This document shows, one piece after another, positions 10,800 through 22,119 of a stretch of 64,000 nt of DNA. The stretch lies in assembly GCA_023634235.1 (NCBI GenBank), contig JAMKCF010000002.1, positions 6,314,722 to 6,378,721 of the forward strand, in the 5' to 3' direction. The translations under genes were made by a program, and so were the position numbers. The notes beneath the pieces are model-generated. The model did not search any database and was not told where the DNA came from. It saw only the letters and a list, made by a program, of their open reading frames with translations. This DNA comes from Pisaster brevispinus. Its lineage: Eukaryota > Echinodermata > Asteroidea > Forcipulatida > Asteriidae. The stretch's first letter is position 1; every line of letters starts with the position of its first letter.

Positions 10800-10845
10800 A
10801 TGCCTCTGACGAAGGTCCGGATTGGATCGAAAGCTAAGGCCATCT
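10800..10845 (+). ncRNA. Hammerhead-ribozyme-like motif
   Basis: CTGACGA (10806-10812) is followed by a bulged A. A 5-bp stem GGTCC/GGATC (10814-10818 with 10824-10828; one G-T pair) closes the loop ggatt. GAAA (10829-10832) comes next. This is the hammerhead core order CUGANGA - stem II - GAAA. The flanks tgcct (10801-10805) and aaggc (10836-10840) can pair as a short stem I. Stem III would be only 1-2 bp, as reported for Penelope hammerheads. The extra A before stem II is non-canonical. Activity is not shown. Confidence 0.5.
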
Positions 10846-10857
10846 CCCCTACTAATT

Positions 10858-10910
10858 GTATATATATATATATATATATATGTTGTGTTTTTTTTTTGGG
10901 GGGGGGGGGG
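10858..10910. repeat. (TA)n tract, then T-run and G-run
   Basis: About 12 TA units (10858-10881), then a run of Ts and a run of 13 Gs. The TA tract probably marks the 3' end of the Penelope element. Confidence 0.9.
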
Positions 10911-11980
10911 TGGGAACAAGCTGCACTATGGACGTTTTTGGTCGTTAAACGAGCACAATATACGATACACTCGAAAGTAAACAATACCACATGCTAAAAG
11001 TAAACTGAGTAATACAAGTTAAGTCAAGGCCTTTATAAACCTGAAATGAATTCCCGTCAAAACAATAAAGGAAAGTGAATCGACTAATGGGAACAATTAT
11101 GCATCTTATCTGTGTGTAAAACAGGACAAAATTAAATTGTACATATAACGGTAAGAATTTACGTACAAGGAGGAAGTTCATTTTGTCTTACCTTTACTAC
11201 CTGAAAGGGGGGACCAAACTGACCAAAGCATCTTTTGGACTGTAATTTTGAACGTTCATCCAATCATCACAAAAGGAAAATTTTCAATTATAACAATGGT
11301 TCTAGTTTGAAAAAATTGTCAACAGAGGTACATTTTTTACCTGATCAACTGATAACCAATCCCCTTTCAAAACTTGATTAAACTTGTTCAGTAAAATGAT
11401 AAGAGTCTTTGATCCATTTCGAATCCCCCCAAAAAATAATACAATAAATAAATAAGTAAAAATAACAAAATAATAATAATAACAAATAACAATGATATTA
11501 ATTATAATGAACAGTCAACGGTAAAACAAAGATTGACAGTGATAGTTTTGCAATCCTTGGGAATTCCAAATGGTCAAAATAACCCATATCCCTGTTGGTC
11601 CTTGAGTACTTGAGTGTTACAGTTAAACCCCTTTTCGAATGTGTGTCAAACATTTGTGTTTGTGTTTGTTTCACCTGTTTGTTCCTACTTTTCAGGCAAT
11701 AAAGCGTCATCAAATCGTCAATCAGATCTCATTAGTGCACCCTAAACAGATAAGAAGAAATGTGTCGGTTGATTATGTGAAGCCGTTGTGTCATTGTTTG
11801 TCGAATCTGTTCTTTAAATAGAACAGTATACTTTAGGTGATGCTATCGCAATGTCTCTTTTCTCTTTTTAAAACAACATTTCGGTGTTTCCTTTACACAT
11901 CATGTGTCGTTTAAGTTTTGTTGTATGAAATCGTTGTTTAATTTATTGTTTATTCGTATTCGTTTAGGTACATTTTTTAG
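10911..11980. other. Intergenic; no gene seen
   Basis: AT-rich, with an A/T-simple stretch at 11425-11500. On the minus strand AATAAA near 11941-11955 follows the C1q-like stop codon and may be its polyadenylation signal. Confidence 0.5.
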
Positions 11981-12754
11981 TTAATCTGCGTACAACATGA
12001 ATCCAGTAAAAGAAGTGTCATGGTTAGGAAAACTATCTACTTGACCATATACAGCTAAGTGAACTTGATCACCAGAGTGCAAGGAAAGGACCGCATTGCT
12101 GCTTACTTGGTGATAATTTTCAGCTCGTACACTCCCTGTAACAATTATGTTACCATTCTTTATTAAATTTACAACGAGAATCACACTTGGTGATTTCAGG
12201 AGTGAGAACATAAAGACGTATATCCCAGACACAGTGCACGTAAACATGCCATTATTTAAGTTGAAATCTGTCCCTTCCGCTAAAAACAACAGCTCTTCAA
12301 AGGGCAGAGGATCCCCGGGAGATGGAGGGCTGAAGTTGGTATTCCTCACTGCAGTGAAGGCGGACCGTCTCGTACTACATTCACATGCTTCAGCGGCGTT
12401 TCCAGCTGGTCCATGTTCACCTCTTTCTCCCTTCAAACCATTCATCCCAGGCATACCTTGAGGTCCCTGGTTCCCTTTTTGACACACACCTTGCTCCCCT
12501 TTTATTCCTTGATCCCCTTTTGCGCCTGGCTCACCTACCGGTCCGTATGTCCCCGTGTCTCCTTTAGCCCCGGCTTCACCTACCTCTCCAGGTGGGCCCG
12601 CATCACCTCTAGGACCTACCGGACCTTGCTGACCACTGTTTCCCGGTATACCTGCTGGGCCCCGGCAGGAGGAATTACAAGTCGCATCCGTAGCTACCAT
12701 GAACTGAACTCGCATCAAAGCCAAACCAAGGGTCATAGTGGTGGTAATCTTCAT
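11981..12754 (-). CDS. Secreted collagen-C1q domain protein, copy A
   Basis: A predicted 257-residue secreted protein: hydrophobic signal (about 1-20), Cys pair CNSSC (26-30), Gly-X-Y collagen stem (about 32-119), and a C-terminal C1q head (about 130-257) opening with SAFTAVRNT and ending FTGFMLYAD. Such proteins assemble as trimers and often bind microbes or glycans in invertebrate immunity; the ligand here is unknown. I start at 12754, not at the upstream in-frame ATG (12787). The bases just before 12754 form a splice acceptor (TTTTAACTTTCAG, minus strand), and copy B starts at the same point. Both copies have a one-residue slip in the collagen stem (GEQGV); in copy A the next Gly is replaced by Cys 91, which might cross-link chains or weaken the helix. 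The coding part is one exon; exon 1 is probably at 16457-16530. AATAAA sequences lie just past the stop codon. Confidence 0.93.
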   Translation of the reverse strand: MKITTTMTLGLALMRVQFMVATDATCNSSCRGPAGIPGNSGQQGPVGPRGDAGPPGEVGEAGAKGDTGTYGPVGEPGAKGDQGIKGEQGVCQKGNQGPQGMPGMNGLKGERGEHGPAGNAAEACECSTRRSAFTAVRNTNFSPPSPGDPLPFEELLFLAEGTDFNLNNGMFTCTVSGIYVFMFSLLKSPSVILVVNLIKNGNIIVTGSVRAENYHQVSSNAVLSLHSGDQVHLAVYGQVDSFPNHDTSFTGFMLYAD

Positions 12755-12795
12755 CTGAAAGTTAAAATAACTTACGACAAACATCATTTTATAAT

Positions 12796-13030
12796 GTATA
12801 TTCGGTTTGCAGTAACACCAATTTTGCTCTGTAGATTTGTTCTTTTACTCTGCTGCCGCGGAGTAGATGTTTGAAATATGGAGACTACTTCGGAAGACTA
12901 CTTAGTTCTGATAAGAACTGTCCAGCTTATTAGCTACTACCTGGGCGGAGGGTCGGAAATCAGCCGGGACTACAACTTTAGCTTAATAGTTGATCGGATC
13001 GAGGTGACTTTTCATTATTAACTTCACGTC
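12796..13030 (-). repeat. MITE-like interspersed repeat, copy 1
   Basis: It begins tatattcggtttgcagtaac and contains ccgcggagtagat, gactacttcggaagactac and cttattagctactacc. Related pieces occur at 37112-37445 (rearranged) and 52033-52150 (5' end only), so it is a dispersed family. No coding capacity. It starts only about 40 bp upstream of the C1q ATG. Confidence 0.7.
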
Positions 13031-15296
13031 GAAACCCATCACCGTGGTTGACCACGTGTGTATAAGAAACGAGGCTTGAAAAGGACGATATGATGTTAAA
13101 GTAGGTCGCCAAGCATTTTCGGTACCATTGACATTCGCATGGAATAACAAATATACATGTGCTAACCCTATGAGTAAAGTTTTTGATGTGACGTACCAGT
13201 ACTAGCTTAACAGTTTCATAAACTTTATGAGAATCTAATTGTTCGCAATTGTATCTTTCAAACATTACATTCAGGTGTGCTATACACAAATATAATCAAA
13301 TATGTATTTATGACAAAAACATAAAAACAAATAGAAGATTGTGGCATGAGTTTTGAATATTTACGGTCACTGGATAACCAATAGCAAAATACTGGATAAC
13401 AACTTACATTGTGCTTTTGGATATGGAAACAAGAATGAGAGAAAATCACAATGACCTACAAAAATAACAACAAAACACAAAATACAAATGACAGGTTCAT
13501 TTTGAACTGCATTTTTTCAATCTTGGTTATTTTTCAAATTTACAGCTAAAAAGTGTCATTATCGAAACATGAATTTATAGCAACACACTTTTTGTTTACC
13601 TCTTTTTCTCCAAATTGTGAAAAACATGTTCCATATTTTAAGAATCAATCAGAATTGTCTTAGCTAAAAAATTACCTCTTCGTGACACCATAAAAGAAAA
13701 CAAAAAATCACATCATTTCGCCATGCCTCACTAATTGTTGAGTAACAGTTAAATTTTAGCGTGTACCTTTTTTTAAATTACTCCGCTGATTAATTTTGTA
13801 AAAGACTAATTCTTCCTGACTTTCTTCATTATACGCCCGAGAAACAAATTGGAAAGTTTGAGTGGCCTTGCTTTATTGGTTCACCCAGGCCAAGCAAAAA
13901 TAACCGAGCAAGTCAGTAACCCACAGGGGATTTCCCATTGCCTTGTGTGCTATAGCCTTAGTATAGGAGCAGTTGGGGTATTTGAAGCTGTCATTCAAGC
14001 TTTTATCAGTGGATGTATTACATTACAGACTTGATTTGTGGCCAGCTGGTGTTTATCAAGAGTTATGTTTTGGTCTGGTAAATCATGGAGGGTAAACCTT
14101 GGGAAAGGGGGCGGAGTTTATGAAGGCATTTGACTGCGTGAATTGAGCAATAGGTCTTGATGTATTGCATTCAGTCGAGCATAAGTGTTGTCAGTGAAAT
14201 AGCTAGACAGCAAGAAGAAGAGGGGAATATATTGTGGGATTTGTTAATACAATCTCTGGACTGTCTGAAAGAAGTTGGGAATGCTTGGGGTTCATTTGTG
14301 TAGAGGTATATGCCCGCGTGCACGCAGTTACATATAGTGTCAGTTGCTGACTGACAATCCCGTGGGATAGTATGAAAACACGTACTTAAATCACCCAAAT
14401 CATTAGATATAGACCCTTAGCAAGGCTAAGTAATTGCAGTACAATTCCTATGGAAATTCCTGGAGAGCGGGTCATTGTTGGATTGTGTTAGTGAAAAAGA
14501 AACCCCGGATAGTGATAAGACATTTGGCATGCTATTTGGCTAGGTGCAGTTGTAGGACTTTTTTTTTTTTATTTTAAGAAAAAACAATGGCGGATTACTG
14601 ACATTTTAATTAAAGACTGTCACTCAATAAGTGAGCCATGGTGTCATTGAGTGTTAAGAATTGATAAATTCCAGTTGTTTGTTATCAATATTTTGCACAT
14701 TTTGTCATGTTTGAGGTTCACGGGACAGAGCAGTCCCCTCCTCTTTTTCGCTTGGTTTAAAACCCTGCGATGCCAAAACAGTGTCGCCAGACGACACGTT
14801 TTTTTTTTTGTTTTTTTAATAAAACCCAAAATTTTTGGGCAAATACTGTGAAACTCCAGTTATGCCCCTTTCAAACCATGCCAAAAAACATGGTTTAGTC
14901 ACCTTTAATCCTGGGTGAACGCACTTGCGACACCAGCCTTGACAAAAGACAGCCTTAGTCATCGCCCATTAGTTTACACTGTTAACCACATTCCTTCGTG
15001 CCTGAGCCACCAGCCACTAGTCACAACAATGATTACACTTGTCTGGGATGTGGGTTTTCTCGGGTTACACATGGGTTAGAGGAGGTCAGATGACACCATT
15101 CATGTATTTAGACTACTGAACAGAGGATTGTATACGGACTTGGAGTGTACACTGCATATACAAAACCTGCTGTTAAAAGCGACACTGTTTTCAACATAGT
15201 GTGATTTTGAGTCGTATTGGAGGTGCAGGGGCAGCAAAGGATGCACAAATCTACCTCTTCCACTTTTCGGCTAGAGTTGAGGAACACGGGAAGAAA

Positions 15297-15329
15297 CATG
15301 CCAGTTCATGTGTGTTATGAACTGGCATG
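15297..15329. other. Perfect 13-bp hairpin
   Basis: catgccagttcat (15297-15309), loop gtgtgtt, then the exact complement at 15317-15329. The matching part of the duplicated locus (about 43490-43510) lacks it. Confidence 0.85.
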
Positions 15330-16456
15330 ATTCACTCACTAGTTTCTGTTCCTCTCCTTGTAGGCTTGTTTGTAGAAAAAGCATATTTACATAAGTCTTC
15401 GGCCTCGTGAAAACGTCACCACTTCGCCTGTTCATTTGTGTTTAATATTATATTCCCCGTTGGAACAATAGTCAAATGCAAGCAGGCGTCACCATTACAC
15501 ACGTCAGTGTTTATTGTATGTTTTGCTCTGCCAAATTTAAAAGCATACTACGCTTTGTGTTATGTTTCTTTGTTATTTATATGGAAAAGTCACGCGATTC
15601 AATTCAAATCAGGATAGCATGTACAGCACGGATGGTATTGAATTTCCTAAGTTTAAATGGTGTAGCATGCGCAAGACCTTTTGGCAACTAGCCAAAAAGT
15701 ATGTGTTATGTGAACTTCCAATGTATAACACACAATGTTTAAACTACAACTAAATTTCGATTTTTCCAAGCGGTGAGCTACAGTAATTGTGTTGCCAAAA
15801 TAAATGATGTCCAAATGTGCAATGTCTACGGTCACCTAAGTGCATGGGTAAACAGTCGACCGATACGTTTAATTATCTGGCTTAGTCGAGCTCGTTGTAT
15901 TAAATCAAAGTTAATAAAAAAAAAAAATAAATAAAACAAACGAAGAATAATTACAACATGAATAATAAAAACAATAACATAAATAACATTAAACAAATAT
16001 GCAAATGGTTAAACAATTTTGGTGTATTGACAATGTAAATTTTTGTTTCAGTTTAGTTTGTTCCTGCAATATTTGATGTTGACAACTACCAACAAATACA
16101 TACTATGTCTTTTTCGTGACTAAGTTGTGTGTACGTGTGGTCATAATTAAGGACAACGCCAACCTTGAGCAACTTAAAATTTTAGCACGCTCAAATGTTA
16201 CCACCTGCAAGTATACGCTAACAAATGCTAACGTCGTGCACATTGAAAAGTGAAATTTCAGCATCGCCACAGAACACTTTTTAGGTTGAGGTATGTAAGC
16301 ACAAATAGGCATTGCTACCGCAAGAGAATCACAGCCGTTTTGAAGGAAACCGCGTGGGGCAAAAACTGCTACCACCTTAAAATAGGCCACTGTAAAATGC
16401 TTTGCTTGCATCTAGAAACTGAGTCATTGTCCGTCAGTATAACGAGAAACACTAAC

Positions 16457-16530
16457 CTTTATGGTGTGTTCTTGTAGTTCAAACTCTCTTGGTTCCGCTT
16501 TTCCGAAAAAATGCAAAGTCGTTATGACTA
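16457..16530 (-). other. Predicted non-coding exon 1 of C1q copy A
   Basis: It ends in a donor-like AAAG|GTTAGTG on the minus strand. It shares AAAAGCGGAAC and its surroundings with the equivalent site at 44576-44625 upstream of copy B. It has no ATG, in keeping with the coding exon starting at its own ATG right after an acceptor. The 5' end is only estimated, from the TATA-like box. Confidence 0.5.
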
Positions 16531-16549
16531 ATGCTGCTAGTAGAGCACG

Positions 16550-16632
16550 TCCGTATAATGTCGCACTTCCAATGAAGTAAACAACATTCTATTTTTGGTT
16601 TTGATTGACAGTCTATAAGCAGCCAATCATAC
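16550..16632 (-). promoter_or_regulatory. Predicted promoter of C1q copy A
   Basis: Minus-strand ATTATACGG (about 16551-16559) lies about 30 bp upstream of the presumed start. An inverted CCAAT box (plus strand gcagccaatcat, 16619-16630) lies further up. The same two elements, at similar spacing, stand before copy B. Confidence 0.45.
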
Positions 16633-18270
16633 ACACGTTTTCAATCACCGATTGAAGTCACTGGTTTTGGAGAGGCTGTACGTTCCAAAATGAGGTAATG
16701 TGTACGACTTCCTAGTATATTTCATGTGCACCTTGTGTTTACATGTACAACCGCCCCACTGCACTGTCAGTTTGCTTTTTAATTGCCAGGCCAGTTCCTT
16801 CCACTTCTAGACATATGACGCTATTCCCTAGAGCAATACATCGTCTTAACATACATTATTACAAACGAGCAAGCAAACAAGCAAACGGGAAAACAAGCAA
16901 ACGTTCAGCCCGACAGACAAACAGATATAAAAAACAACAACATCAACAACAGACAGCAACTAGACATGCAGTTTTTATTTACTACAAAAACAAGGTGTGC
17001 GTGATCAATGTCATCAAACTATGATTGGACGATATTTCATTACATCAACCCGATTTGTGGTTTAAAGCCCTGCACTGAGTTTCAAGTACTACGTCGTCGT
17101 GTAGGTTGTTGCTATTTTTTTTAATAATTCCGCCCATGAATTTTCAAAAAATTCAGTCTCTTTGGTAGTCCACCGTTATACCATGCAAAAACAGATGACA
17201 GTACCTCCATGCGCTGGGTGAGTTCATTCACCTTGAAAATCCCCTTACAACTCATGTGGTCTGGAGGGCTGCCATTGGTTTGTACACAGAAATCTTGGCA
17301 AAGTCTCAGAGGTGGATAGCCAGCCTTGTTTATAAACAATCATCAATCATCCTGATCTAGGGCAGCTTGTAGCTACCATAGGAAGACTGCGTGAGACTTG
17401 TTTGACAGGTGAAGGTTTTTTTTTTAATCAGAAATAGCCAAGGCAAGGGGGGGATCTTTATACCAAGCTCGGGCTGTGTATTTTACATGGGTGTGTGAGT
17501 TGGAGTGCAAAGGGGGCGGGGCTTCACTGTAATCCTACCTGTCAACAACAAATTGAGTGGATATAAACCACTGTTTATGGGGAATAAACATCTGTAGCCC
17601 CTCTGAGGGGTATTAGGCTTGATAATGATGTGAAAAAGCTTCTTACCCTGGGTGTAATACAATTTAACAGACTGCTCGGAAATTTAGTAGGCGAGCCTAA
17701 CGACGGGCTAGTGTTTTGTCGTAAGAACAGCAGGGCTAAACATAATGTTCTTAATTTTGGGTTGTGACGACATTGTTGTTCTTGATGTTCTTGTTAAGTA
17801 TGCCTTTAGACTAAAACTTAAAAAAAGGTGTTATTTATTATCGTTACAAATCTAGTATAATACATCGCAACTATAGCCCTATGTATATGTTGTTGTTTTA
17901 TATTCAATGTATGTCATTTCCATCATTTGTTGCATATTATATTTGTGAATGTGCGTGATATATTTGCGTCAATAAAATATTTAATATTTAATTACAGTCA
18001 GTTATTGTGTCAATTACTATATGCTGTTTTTAGGTGGCATTTTAATAAGCCAATGTATGTATTACGCCGCATTTTAAAAAGTAAACAGCAGCAAACAAAA
18101 AAACACCTTTTTGCGAAAGTAAGTGTGCTCTGACGCATAAGCACAAACCCATGATGGTAAAGAGCGAGTAATATGTGTGTTTTTTTCTTTCATTATGATG
18201 TTATGCCAAGAAACTGGTAGGCTATGTTCCGAAAACTAATTAAGAATACAAATCTCACTTTAAGCTAAAA
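16633..18270. other. Intergenic; homology to 44.7-44.9 kb at its start, otherwise nothing seen
   Basis: Up to about 16810 the sequence still resembles 44730-44940 (upstream flank of copy B, including the shared tttacatgtacaaccgcc-type stretch). Beyond that it is AT-rich sequence with short unconvincing frames. Confidence 0.5.
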
Positions 18271-18810
18271 ATAAGTGCGAACGTTTGCAACTTTATGAAC
18301 AAATTGTTCAGAAGAAATGTAAAAAGACTGTGCTAGTTGATGTTTTGTCATTCTATTTTTGACAGAACAATGTAGTTCAATCGTAAGGTTGTACCGGTCT
18401 CGCAGAGCTCCGTTCCCCACGGTGCGGCTGCTGAGGGAGTGTTTAGAGTACGGTCATGGGACAACAGGCAACCCGTTAAGGGGAAAGGTGTTGAGGGTCC
18501 CGGCGGGCCTGTGAGGCGCGGGAGTCCCGGTGTCACCTCGCGAAGAAAGACCACCGTCATGGGGCCCGGCAGAGCTCAGGGCAGGTGACACACAAACTGA
18601 TATTTTGTTAAATTGAATAGAATACCAATCTCCTTTTTTGTGTGACTGGCCTCTGAAGTGACTTTTATGTTTAAACCAAGTCGGTTTTTCGTGTGTTAAC
18701 ACTCTTGATTTTCAAAGCAGGGTCTTTGCTCAAGATTTCTAAAGCTAGGTCTTTGCTCAAAATAGAAGTTTATATACATAAATGTTTAAGTGCGAACGTT
18801 TGCAACTTCA
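18271..18810. repeat. GC-rich dispersed repeat R2, copy 1, flanked by 21-bp direct repeats
   Basis: About 490 bp (18293-18787) recurs at 23098-23476 plus 25226-25330. Its core (18380-18600) is far richer in G and C than its surroundings. The same 21-bp sequence, starting aagtgcgaacg and ending tgcaactt, lies on both sides (18274-18294 and 18790-18810), like a long target-site duplication. No protein or RNA class is recognised; a gene-derived or retroposed origin is possible. Confidence 0.8.
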
Positions 18811-19618
18811 CTTTTTTTGTTTTTCAATTCAAAAATTGTATAACAAAAAAAAAAAAACTTTTATAATTTAACAACCCTTAAAAAAAAAGACAATGAGCGT
18901 TATAATAATCAAATGTATTTTTGTCTTAGAGAGGGTTGTTTTAAGTCTGAAAACTTGTATAAATACATCATAACACAATGTGAATTGCAAATTGTGATTA
19001 ATTACAAATTACATTAAAAATGATTATCGGACATGAGTTTGGAGCAGAAGAAAGCAAAGATACAATACTAATGTTTTCATACATAATTTAATCGACGAGT
19101 CTTCTCATGATCAAAAGCGTACTTAGATAAGCGGAATAAAAAGGGATTTTTTATTTTCAAATCGACGTCTTTTGACATGCATTTAAGCTATTACAGAATC
19201 ACCATACAATGGAATATGACTTTTTGTCAATCTTAGAAAACAATAAGCAGACTAAAAGTCAAATTTGTTTTAAAAAACACGTAATTAAGGAGAAATAATT
19301 GTGGAAATTCGCGGTGTAAAAAAAGGTGGTGCATTCACCAAACTAGCAAGGGCGTTTGTCGAGTAGAAAAAAAGTCGAAGTGCTGATAAAATGAAAATGT
19401 TTATTTTTGCAGTTTTTTTACACTTTTTAATCTTCCGTTATATTGGTAATACATGTTTTTTTTTTTTTAATCGCTCAATGGTTCGCAAGTATTTATTTTC
19501 AGATTAAAAGGAATACAAATAATTGAGCAATAATTATCACAAATACCAAACGCAAGAGGGCGCTACATTTTTACAAGTCTTTTGCGAGTCTATGTTAAAA
19601 TGCAAAATTTAATTTTTA
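18811..19618. other. Very AT-rich; no gene seen
   Basis: A/T runs and short low-complexity stretches. It contains acgcaagagggcgctac (about 19550-19566), which recurs near 54040. Confidence 0.5.
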
Positions 19619-19620
19619 AT

Positions 19621-19677
19621 TAGCTGTTCCGAACTTTCAGTCGGAACAGCTATTGTTTTTGTTAAAATTTTTATTTG

Positions 19678-19710
<33 letters not shown>

Positions 19711-19800
19711 GCTGTTCCGACGTAGTGGTCGGAACAGCTATTGTTTTTGTTAAGATTTTTATTTGTTTTTCTTATTATTATTATTCTTTGTATCTCAAAA
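19621..19800. repeat. Two palindromic hairpins separated by (ATT)n
   Basis: tagctgttccga ... tcggaacagcta occurs at 19621-19652 and 19709-19740. Both are followed by ttgtttttgtta and an ATT tract. Related hairpins lie at 26763-26795 and, with another stem sequence, at 34761-34795. The hairpin at 34761 begins a Helitron-like element, so these are probably mobile-element ends. Confidence 0.75.
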
Positions 19801-21329
19801 GCCCATAGGTTTAACCAGGGCATTTTGTTACAGCCAAAAGTCATACTTGGCTTAGTATAAAAGAGTCAAATCCTATATCATATTAAAGCTTAGGTTTTGA
19901 AGTTATAGAAAAGTGTAATTAGCTAAAATTAATTAATTAATTTACTTAGTTATGATGGCATGAATACTTAATTAGCCAAGCTTTAGACTACCATATCTCA
20001 AAAAACTGTACGTCCGATCGTCAATTTGTTTTCGATTTTAGACTTCTGGAATACTGCAGATGTGCATCGTGGCATAAAATTACGGACGACGTCACAATGA
20101 CGTCATTTATTGCGCGTTTTGTATCTGTGTACAAACACACAGGATAAAGTGGAAACAAATCCGACTTCTAGAAACATAATTTGTCAATTAAGCTCAAATT
20201 TAACGTCCTAGATTACACAAACATTTCTTAAAACAAATAAGATTTTATTGACTTTCAGTTTAAAAGCTTCAAAACTTATTAAAACATTGTCAGTAGAAAA
20301 AAAAACAAATTCTCAGGCAAATTTAACGCCATGGGTACTTTGCCTATAATCTGTGAGTTTATAAATAAAAACGGACTCAAGCTTTAAACATTTTAAACGA
20401 TTGAGGGCGCTATACGAGTTTAACGGCGCTCTTGCTTGCTTTTTTTTTCAACTCGAACAAGTCTTAAACCCATATGATCTGTGATTTTGCGATTTTTGTA
20501 TGTAGAGTATAATTATAAAGAGTCATTCCTGCGCCGACTGACACAAGTCTACGTTCATTCACAAGAATCGAGAAGAATGTTCTTGCTCTCAGCGCAGAGC
20601 GACGTGTCCGCTCAGATCTTGTTGTTATTCAGCGTGAACGTTGAAAATAGAACGCCGTGGGTTTGGGACAATGTTGCCCGCGTGTCAGAGGTCCCTTTCA
20701 CCGGAAAACGATGTTTTAGGTTTCTTATGCAAAGGCATTACTTGAAGCTGAATCGTGAAGGAAACAAGGCTACCCATTCGCCTGAAACCACGTTTTTAAG
20801 GTTCTTGTGCGAAATCACTATGTAGCAAACAACAAACCTGTTGGGGTTGCAATGAGGCTCGAATTATAACTGAATGGGGAAAGGTGTAGAAAAGAAAAAA
20901 TACATTTTTCATGGGTGTGCATGAAGAGCCAAAATGAACAATAAAGTCATATCCAATATTTACTATTTTTAGCCCAACAAAAACATTCAGTATTAAAAAG
21001 ACACAACAAATGTTAGTACACAATTTAAATCGTCTACCCAAAATTATTATGTGCTACTAAAGCGCAATTGTGGCATGCACTGAGATGTTATCAGCGGAAA
21101 GCAGGCGTAGTAACAGATTAATGATTCGTTTTGAATTAATAATTCGTTTCGAATTCAAAATTTGTTTCGAATTCATAATTCTTTGATAAGAGTGGTAGTT
21201 CCTGTTACGTATTAAGTTATTAACTTATACCGCATTTAATATTTTATCGCAACAAAAATAACAAACACGATATTAACAGGGTTTTTTTTTACAATTATGA
21301 TTTTAATACAATCAGCATAGACCAATCTT
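19801..21329. other. Repetitive AT-rich sequence, no gene seen
   Basis: It contains ctcaaaaaactgtacg-type phrases and a gacgtcacaatgacgtcat palindromic stretch (about 20088-20107). The 114-codon frame at 20481 resembles nothing I know. Confidence 0.45.
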
Positions 21330-21935
21330 TACTTACTAACTTGTGAGACCTGTGGTGTGCTTGCTTTACTTACTAAATTGTGAGACGTGTGGTGTGATTG
21401 CTTTACGAACTAAATTGTGAAACCTATTCCATGATATACAGTCTTGTGTGGTTTGCGTACTAACTTGTGAGACCTGGACCCAATTTCATGACTCTGCTTA
21501 CCGTAAGCAAAAAACGACGCTTACGGAAGCAGAGAATTCCGTGCTTACGTCAAGCGTATTTCAGGGGTTAGCAGAGAATTACGGCTTTTTCTTGTGTGTA
21601 CTTCACGTAACTAGGCATTCTTCACTTACACAGCTAGCTCAGAAATTCGACGCTTGCAAAACAAGCGGAGAATGTTTACCGTAAGCATAGATTTAAGCAA
21701 TAACCAGAGCGATGTAATTGGGCTCATTTGTTTAAATGAGGGGAAGTTCACTTTATACACTAAGTTGTGAGACCCGTAACTAGGCAATTATTATAGTCAA
21801 TGTTTCGCGGCACTTTTTGATTGAAATGTTTTACGTTTATCCGAACTGTAAAAATGTAAACGTTTAACCGGTTGATCGGTTGGTTAACAGTGTAACCGTC
21901 ACAGGCTTAGTATACATGCTAACTTGTGAGACATG
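21330..21935. repeat. Scattered copies of an actaacttgtgagacctg motif and of cttacggtaagc
   Basis: Six variants of ctaa(c/a)ttgtgagacctg start near 21336, 21375, 21409, 21459, 21758 and 21918, at irregular spacing. Between the fourth and fifth is a cluster of gcttaccgtaagc / gcttacgg motifs (about 21497-21690), several palindromic. Confidence 0.75.
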
Positions 21936-22119
21936 TTCCTCGATAACAAAATTTCGAGTAAAAACAACGTTAACACATCTGCGGTTGTGATCAAAAACAT
22001 TGCCTCTTCAGTGCATCATTATTTGGCTTTGCACAATCGAATTGTTGTGGAACGCCCTCTAGCGTTCAATTTTTCTTGCATTTATTACATCAAGCACAGT
22101 TTTCAAAAAACAAAGACTA

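Larger units (their letters stand above)
8390..10885 (+). mobile_element. Penelope-like element (PLE), 5'-truncated
   Basis: The block contains a long RT/GIY-YIG frame (8451-10205), then about 600 bp of pyrimidine-rich untranslated sequence, an inverted CCAAT (about 10707-10714), a TATA box (10767), a hammerhead-like motif (10806-10832) and a (TA)n tract (about 10858-10881). PLEs commonly carry hammerhead motifs in terminal repeats that also hold the promoter. The 5' boundary lies at the TTTA microsatellite, so the upstream terminal repeat and the N-terminal part of the protein are missing. Confidence 0.85.
12755..16456 (-). other. Predicted intron 1 of C1q copy A
   Basis: The span lies between the acceptor before the ATG (12755) and a donor-like AAAG|GTTAGTG (minus strand) at 16457/16456. 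It is AT-rich and holds a MITE-like repeat (12796-13030), a G/C-richer stretch (13850-14040) and a hairpin (15297-15329). I see no coding sequence. The intron is inferred from shared splice-like sites in both paralogues; there is no transcript evidence. Confidence 0.55.

Noticed and set aside
12147..12874. Plus-strand frames opposite C1q copy A
   Set aside because: Shadows of the collagen and C1q coding exon.
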